Source: an uncultured Leucobacter sp. (lineage in GTDB: Bacteria > Actinomycetota > Actinomycetes > Actinomycetales > Microbacteriaceae). Taken from it: 8,513 bases of DNA. Below are positions 5,931-8,513 of this stretch, one piece after another (position 1 is the first letter of the stretch; the number at the start of each line of letters is the position of its first letter). The notes below the pieces were generated by a model. That model was not told the DNA's origin. It was given only the letters and a program-made list of their open reading frames with translations, and searched no databases. The position numbers and the translations under genes were made by a program. Where the stretch lies: the NCBI GenBank assembly GCA_945952575.1, contig CAMFIY010000110.1:1-8513 (forward strand), in the 5' to 3' direction.

Positions 5931-7109
5931 ATGATGCGCACAACGACGCAACGTCGCGTCGCCTTCGGCCTCGCCGTGGCGGCAACGCTCAGCCTGGTCC
6001 TCTCCGGCTGCGGCACTTCGTCCAGCAACGAGGGAAGCAAGACCGAGGCCACGAAACTCGGCGAGACCGAGGGTCAGATCTCGATCCTCGCCTGGCCCGG
6101 TTACGTGGAGGACGGCTCGAACGACCCCGAGGTCGACTGGGTCACCCCCTTCGAGGAGCAGACCGGCTGCAAGGTGACGACGAAGGTGTTCGGCACCTCC
6201 GACGAGGCCTTCAACCTCATGAAGACGGGCGACTACGATGTCGTCTCGGCATCGGGCGACGCCTCGCTGCGACTGATCGCCGCCGGCACCGTCACCCCCG
6301 TCAACACCGACCTGCTCAAGAACTGGGACGGGATCTTCGACTTCCTCAAGAACCGAGCCTGGAACTCGGTCGACGGCAAGTCCTACGGCGTGCCCCACGG
6401 CTACGGCGCCAACCTGCTCCAGTACAACACCGACGTGTTCAAGGAAGCGCCCACCTCCTGGTCGGCGGTCTTCACCGACGCCGGGCAGCACTCGGGCAAG
6501 GTCAGCGCGTACGACTCCCCGATCTACATCGCGGACGCCGCGCTCTACCTGATGAACCACAACCCCGAGCTGGGGATCAAGGATCCGTACGCGCTCGATC
6601 AGAAGCAGTTCGACGCGGCCGTCTCGCTGCTCAAGGATCAGCGCACGCACATCGGCGAGTACTGGAGCGACTACCTGAAGCTGGCGCAGGCCTTCCAGTC
6701 CGGCGACACCGTGGTGAGCACGAGCTGGCAGGTGATCCAGGGCGTGCTCGAGGGCGAGGGCGCTCCCGTCGCAGCGGTGCTGCCCGAAGAGGGCGCGACC
6801 GGCTGGAGCGACACGTGGATGATCGCGTCGAAGGCGAAGAACCCGAACTGCGCATACGCGTGGCTCGACTACATCGCCAGCCCCGAGGCGAACGCCGCAG
6901 CCACCGGCTACTTCGGCGAGGCGCCGTCGAGCCAGGCGGCCTGCGAGTTCCGCGAGGACTGCGAGGCCTACCACGCCGGTGACGCCTCGTACGCCGAGAA
7001 GATCTACTACTGGACCACGCCGATCGCCGACTGCCTCGACGGCCGCACCGATGTCAAGTGCATCGACTACGCCGCCTGGACCAAGGCCTGGCAGGAGATC
7101 AAGGGCTGA
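5931..7109 (+). CDS. ydcS: Extracellular solute-binding lipoprotein, YdcS-like (polyamine/GABA-type importer)
   Basis: A 392-residue type II-fold binding protein. It starts at ATG 5931 (AGGAG 7 bp upstream) with a lipoprotein signal: RR at 8-9, a hydrophobic core, and lipobox LSGC with acylated Cys27, anchoring it outside the membrane. The mature part matches E. coli YdcS as I recall it in many blocks: AWPGYVE (54-60), DWVTPFEEQTGC (69-80), GTSDE, DVVSASGDASLRLI (103-116), P-V-N-T, S-Y-G-V-P-H-G-Y-G-A-N-L-L-Q-Y-N-T (151-167), YDSPIYIADAALY (194-206), GATGWSDTWM (288-297), C-A-Y-A-W and W-T-T-P-I-A. YdcS belongs to the ydcSTUV-ydcW locus of E. coli, linked to putrescine/GABA breakdown through the aminobutyraldehyde dehydrogenase YdcW. 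A putrescine, GABA or related amine ligand is therefore likely but unproven. Six cysteines remain after processing (80, 307, 338, 344, 368, 377), suggesting disulfides. Confidence 0.9.
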   Translation: MMRTTTQRRVAFGLAVAATLSLVLSGCGTSSSNEGSKTEATKLGETEGQISILAWPGYVEDGSNDPEVDWVTPFEEQTGCKVTTKVFGTSDEAFNLMKTGDYDVVSASGDASLRLIAAGTVTPVNTDLLKNWDGIFDFLKNRAWNSVDGKSYGVPHGYGANLLQYNTDVFKEAPTSWSAVFTDAGQHSGKVSAYDSPIYIADAALYLMNHNPELGIKDPYALDQKQFDAAVSLLKDQRTHIGEYWSDYLKLAQAFQSGDTVVSTSWQVIQGVLEGEGAPVAAVLPEEGATGWSDTWMIASKAKNPNCAYAWLDYIASPEANAAATGYFGEAPSSQAACEFREDCEAYHAGDASYAEKIYYWTTPIADCLDGRTDVKCIDYAAWTKAWQEIKG

Positions 7110-7117
7110 CACCCGGC

Positions 7118-7160
7118 GGGGCGCCCGGTCGCCGAGTCCGTCTCGACGCCCGGGTGCCCC
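7118..7160 (+). terminator. Strong intercistronic hairpin plus C-rich tract after the binding-protein gene
   Basis: Bases 7118-7128 (GGGGCGCCCGG) pair with 7150-7160 (CCGGGTGCCCC) over 11 positions with one G-U; inside, 7130-7136 pairs with 7142-7148 with one mismatch, around a 5-nt loop (7137-7141). The hairpin begins 8 nt after the stop codon. It is followed by a C-rich, nearly G-free stretch (about 7157-7186), the composition favoured by Rho. It is most likely a partial terminator or 3'-end stabiliser that makes the binding protein more abundant than the permeases. There is no U-tract, so full intrinsic termination is unlikely. Confidence 0.65.
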
Positions 7161-7201
7161 CCACCTCCCCTCCCCCGTTCTCCCTCGAGAGGATCCCGAA
7201 C

Positions 7202-8116
7202 ATGAGCACCGCACCGACGATGGCCGCGGCACGCATCCCGAGCAGGGGCGGCATCGGCCGACGCTTCTCGTCGTTCCTGTACGCGCACCCCCGGTTCCGA
7301 CTGACGATGCTGCTGACCGCGCCCATGTTCTGGCTCGGCCTCGTCTACGTCGTCGCCCTCGTGCTGCTGCTCGTCACCGCCTTCTGGCAGGTCGACAGCT
7401 TCACGGGCGAGATCAAGACCGACCTCACCTTCGACAACTTCGTCGAAGTGGCGACGGGATCGCTCTATCGAGCGGTGACGCTGCGCACGTTGAGCATCGC
7501 GGCCCTCGTCACGGTCATCGACGTGGCGCTCGCGCTGCCCATCGCGTTCTTCATGGCCAAGGTCGCGTCGGTGCGTACCAAGCGGATCATGCTCGTGCTC
7601 GTGCTGCTGCCGCTCTGGGCCTCCTATCTGGTGAAGGCCTACGCGTGGCGCTCGGTGCTCTCGAAGGACGGCCTGCTCTCCTGGCTGCTCACCCCGATCG
7701 GGGGCGAGAGCCCCGGCTACGGCTACGCCGCGACCGTGATCACGCTCGCCTACCTCTGGCTCCCCTACGTGATCCTGCCCATACAGGCGGGGCTCGAACG
7801 GGTGCCCGATTCGATGCTCGAGGCGTCCAGCGACCTGGGTGCGAAGAGCTTCCGCACCATCGGCCTCGTCGTGCTCCCGCTCGCGCTGCCCGCGATCATC
7901 GCCGGCACGATCTTCAGCTTCTCGCTCTCCCTGGGCGACTACATCACGGTCAACATCGTCGGCGGCACGAATCAGATGCTCGGCAACCTCGTCTACACGA
8001 ACGTGGGCGCGGCGAACAACCTGCCGCTGGCCGCGACGATCGCCCTGATCCCGATCCTCATCATCTTCGCCTACCTGTTCCTCGTGCGCCGCACGGGGGC
8101 GCTGAACAACCTCTAG
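7202..8116 (+). CDS. ABC transporter permease, PotB/YdcU-like
   Basis: A 304-residue integral membrane subunit with a basic cytosolic N-terminus (about 1-35) and six predicted helices (about 38-62, 93-118, 127-150, 174-195, 229-249 and 277-296). The EAA coupling loop that contacts the ATPase is clear: EASSDLGAKSFRTIGLVVLPL (start at residue 207, conserved Gly213). The first extracytoplasmic loop after helix 1 is long, as in PotB-type permeases. ATG 7202 was chosen because AGAGGA lies 8 bp ahead and the sequence upstream in the same frame is the intercistronic region, not protein-like. It follows the binding-protein gene by 92 bp, which hold a hairpin, and it is tightly coupled to the second permease (9 bp gap). 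It forms a heterodimeric channel with that protein. Confidence 0.92.
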   Translation: MSTAPTMAAARIPSRGGIGRRFSSFLYAHPRFRLTMLLTAPMFWLGLVYVVALVLLLVTAFWQVDSFTGEIKTDLTFDNFVEVATGSLYRAVTLRTLSIAALVTVIDVALALPIAFFMAKVASVRTKRIMLVLVLLPLWASYLVKAYAWRSVLSKDGLLSWLLTPIGGESPGYGYAATVITLAYLWLPYVILPIQAGLERVPDSMLEASSDLGAKSFRTIGLVVLPLALPAIIAGTIFSFSLSLGDYITVNIVGGTNQMLGNLVYTNVGAANNLPLAATIALIPILIIFAYLFLVRRTGALNNL

Positions 8117-8125
8117 GGGCCTGCT

Positions 8126-8513
8126 ATGCGACTCTCCAAGGCGGCGCGCGTCACCCTCGGCACGATCTCGGCGATCATCCTGGTCGTCGTCTACCTGCCG
8201 CTCTTCGTGGTGGTGCTCAACTCGTTCTCGACCTCCACCTCGCTCAGCTGGCCGCCGCCCGGCTTCACGCTCGAATGGTGGGGGCGGGCGTTCCAGAGCG
8301 AGGGCGCCCTCGACGCGGTCGGCACCAGCATCCTGGTCGCGGTGATCGCGACGGCCATGGCGCTGATCCTCGGCACCCTCGTCTCGTTCGCGCTGCAGCG
8401 GTTCAGCTTCTTCGGACGCGAGGCCGTGAACCTGCTCGTGATCCTGCCGATCGCCCTGCCCGGCATCATCACCGGCATCGCGCTCAACAACTTCTTCCGC
8501 ACGATCATGGGGG
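8126..8513 (+). CDS. ABC transporter permease, PotC/YdcV-like, N-terminal part
   Basis: The frame opens at ATG 8126 and runs off the window end, giving 129 residues of a protein usually about 260-280 long. The ribosome site AGGGG (8115-8119) overlaps the stop codon of the first permease, so the two are translationally linked. Residues about 9-33 are helix 1 with the PotC-type ending Y-L-P-L-F-V-V-V-L-N-S-F-S; then comes the short loop with F-T-L-E-W-W (residues 48-53), a helix at about 70-92 beginning G-T-S-I-L-V-A, F-A-L-Q-R-F, and a third helix starting N-L-L-V-I-L-P-I-A-L-P-G-I-I-T-G-I-A. These are the usual landmarks of the second permease of spermidine/putrescine-type importers. The EAA loop lies beyond the window. 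Confidence 0.9.
   Translation, partial: MRLSKAARVTLGTISAIILVVVYLPLFVVVLNSFSTSTSLSWPPPGFTLEWWGRAFQSEGALDAVGTSILVAVIATAMALILGTLVSFALQRFSFFGREAVNLLVILPIALPGIITGIALNNFFRTIMG

Noticed and set aside
4794..7232. 812-codon minus-strand open frame opposite the ATPase and binding-protein genes
   Set aside because: It spans two real genes and the intergenic gap, is Val/Gly/Arg/Leu-rich and domain-free; typical third-position GC effect.

Overview
The window comes from a high-GC Gram-positive genome. High G/C at third codon positions, GTG starts, a lipobox-bearing binding protein and a system II cytochrome c factor all suggest an actinobacterium. Codon and gene style recall Microbacteriaceae (Leucobacter/Microbacterium-like), but the family is an inference I cannot confirm from sequence alone.

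Layout. (1) Positions 1-1064, plus strand: the 3' end of a DHA2-type MFS drug exporter, followed 4 bp later by a MarR regulator; together they look like a drug-efflux/regulator pair. (2) 1065-1901, plus: a HutC-type GntR regulator with a UTRA domain. It is preceded by a perfect 15-bp palindrome and a -10 box placed for a leaderless mRNA. (3) 1903-2955: a hairpin shared by convergent genes, then ccsB (cytochrome c biogenesis) on the minus strand, without its usual resB/ccdA partners in the window. (4) 3041-4639, minus: a two-gene unit encoding a FadR-type GntR regulator (FCD domain) and, 45 bp downstream, a soluble Cache-domain protein with no membrane segment and no output domain. (5) 4797-8513, plus, divergent from (4): a four-gene ABC importer in the order ATPase, lipoprotein binding protein, permease, permease (last gene cut by the window end). 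The binding protein closely resembles E. coli YdcS as I remember it, so the importer is of the YdcSTUV/PotABCD type, with a putrescine, GABA or related amine as likely substrate.

The most interesting part is 3041-8513. It reads as one regulated uptake locus: an importer, a divergent FCD regulator whose usual metal-binding histidines appear lost, and a free-standing cytosolic Cache sensor. The 157-bp divergent intergenic region holds a good sigma70-type promoter, two tandem GTNNNAC sites exactly 11 bp apart, and a 9-bp inverted repeat. A strong 43-nt hairpin followed by a C-rich, G-poor tract lies between the binding-protein and first permease genes and probably sets their relative expression. 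No gene-free stretch exceeds about 160 bp. I saw no RNA genes, insertion sequences or CRISPR arrays.
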